Below are positions 63,862-64,000 of a DNA stretch of 64,000 nucleotides, piece after piece. The notes under the pieces are model-generated. The model ran no database searches, was not told where the DNA came from, and saw nothing but the letters and a program-made list of their open reading frames with translations. The stretch lies in contig JAFIFP010000002.1 in assembly GCA_020831965.1 (NCBI GenBank), positions 38,001 to 102,000 of the forward strand, given 5' to 3'. How positions within the stretch are numbered: the stretch's first letter is position 1; every line of letters starts with the position of its first letter. Position numbers and translations under genes: made by a program. Source of the stretch: Idiomarina sp. Its GTDB lineage: Bacteria; Pseudomonadota; Gammaproteobacteria; Enterobacterales; Alteromonadaceae.

Positions 63862-64000
63862 TGTAGTGGTCAAGAAAACCCGGACACCTTTTTAGTTAAT
63901 TTCTCGGCTTTTGCCGGTGGTAGTCCATCGTTAAATTGATGCGGTCGCTCCCAGTTGTAGTAATTTATTAGGTAGTAACTCACATCTCTCTTGGCTTCAA
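63862..64000 (-). mobile_element. End of an IS3-family insertion sequence (partial)
   Basis: A terminal-repeat-like TGTAGTGGTCAAGAAAACCC begins at about 63862, just outside the transposase stop. The rest of the element lies beyond the window, so its other end and any target duplication cannot be seen. Confidence 0.75.
63870..64000 (-). CDS. IS3-family transposase OrfB, C-terminal end only
   Basis: The last 43 codons are visible on the minus strand. They read VSYYLINYYNWERPHQFNDG then LPPAKAEKLTKK, ending with a TGA at 63870-63872. The NWxRPHxxxxGLxP pattern is the well-known C-terminal signature of IS3-family DDE transposases. The rest of the gene is outside the window. Confidence 0.88.
   Translation of the reverse strand, partial: EAKRDVSYYLINYYNWERPHQFNDGLPPAKAEKLTKKVSGFS

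Overview
The window looks like core chromosome of a marine gammaproteobacterium of the order Alteromonadales. It is most like the Idiomarinaceae (Idiomarina, Pseudidiomarina or Aliidiomarina), but this is inferred from gene content and protein style, not from any search. Base composition looks close to even and genes are tightly packed, often with 4-base overlaps. There is no rRNA, prophage, CRISPR array or recognisable defence island.

Layout. 1-14.0 kb (mostly minus): the start of tmcA, a sodium symporter, a hotdog-fold protein divergent from yjdM, a chemotaxis receptor, a four-gene MCE lipid-transport locus whose ATPase has lost its catalytic motifs, cnoX, an aldehyde dehydrogenase, a PQQ sugar dehydrogenase and a membrane protein. 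14-17.6 kb: fadH and gdhA. 17.6-23.4 kb: three photolyase/cryptochrome genes with a flavin reductase and a FlgO-like gene. 23.4-29.6 kb: rsuA, dgt, an acetyltransferase, yceI-yceJ, a LysR regulator, a Ca/Na antiporter and a DUF3429 protein. 29.6-35.2 kb: a cyclic-nucleotide signalling cluster (CHASE2 adenylate cyclase, cAMP phosphodiesterase, GAF/HD-GYP protein) divergent from a solute-binding lipoprotein. 35.2-39.1 kb: the fbpABC ferric-iron importer behind a Fur box. 39.2-43.3 kb: a VOC protein, a dienelactone hydrolase, an IS256 deletion scar through a PA2779/PA2778-type gene pair, a CDGSH/glutamate-synthase fusion, and tRNA-Phe with downstream repeats. 43.4-50.1 kb: proBA, yggX, mutY, trmB, hemW and rdgB. 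50.2-59.5 kb: a K+/H+ antiporter, a DUF4426 protein, yggT-proC-yggS, pilT, tsaD, plsY, folB-folK and cca. 59.6-64 kb: a GspA-GspB fusion, an acyl-CoA dehydrogenase, and the end of an IS3-family element at the window edge.

How genes work together. fadH and the acyl-CoA dehydrogenase serve beta-oxidation, and each has a candidate fatty-acid regulator site in front (FadR-like and PsrA-like). proBA and proC give the complete glutamate-to-proline route. yggX, mutY, rdgB, dgt and the photolyases guard DNA and its precursors against oxidation, bad nucleotides and light. The cyclase cluster can both make and destroy cAMP and probably degrades c-di-GMP.

Most striking points: the MCE ATPase that has lost every catalytic motif; the IS256 scar that truncates one gene and supplies the start of the next; the GspA-GspB fusion; the CDGSH fusion; the cAMP/c-di-GMP cluster; a cca with no HD site; and a recurrent pattern of 13-15 bp tandem duplications in at least six places, several touching ribosome binding sites or stop codons. 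I found no clearly new defence or mobile system.
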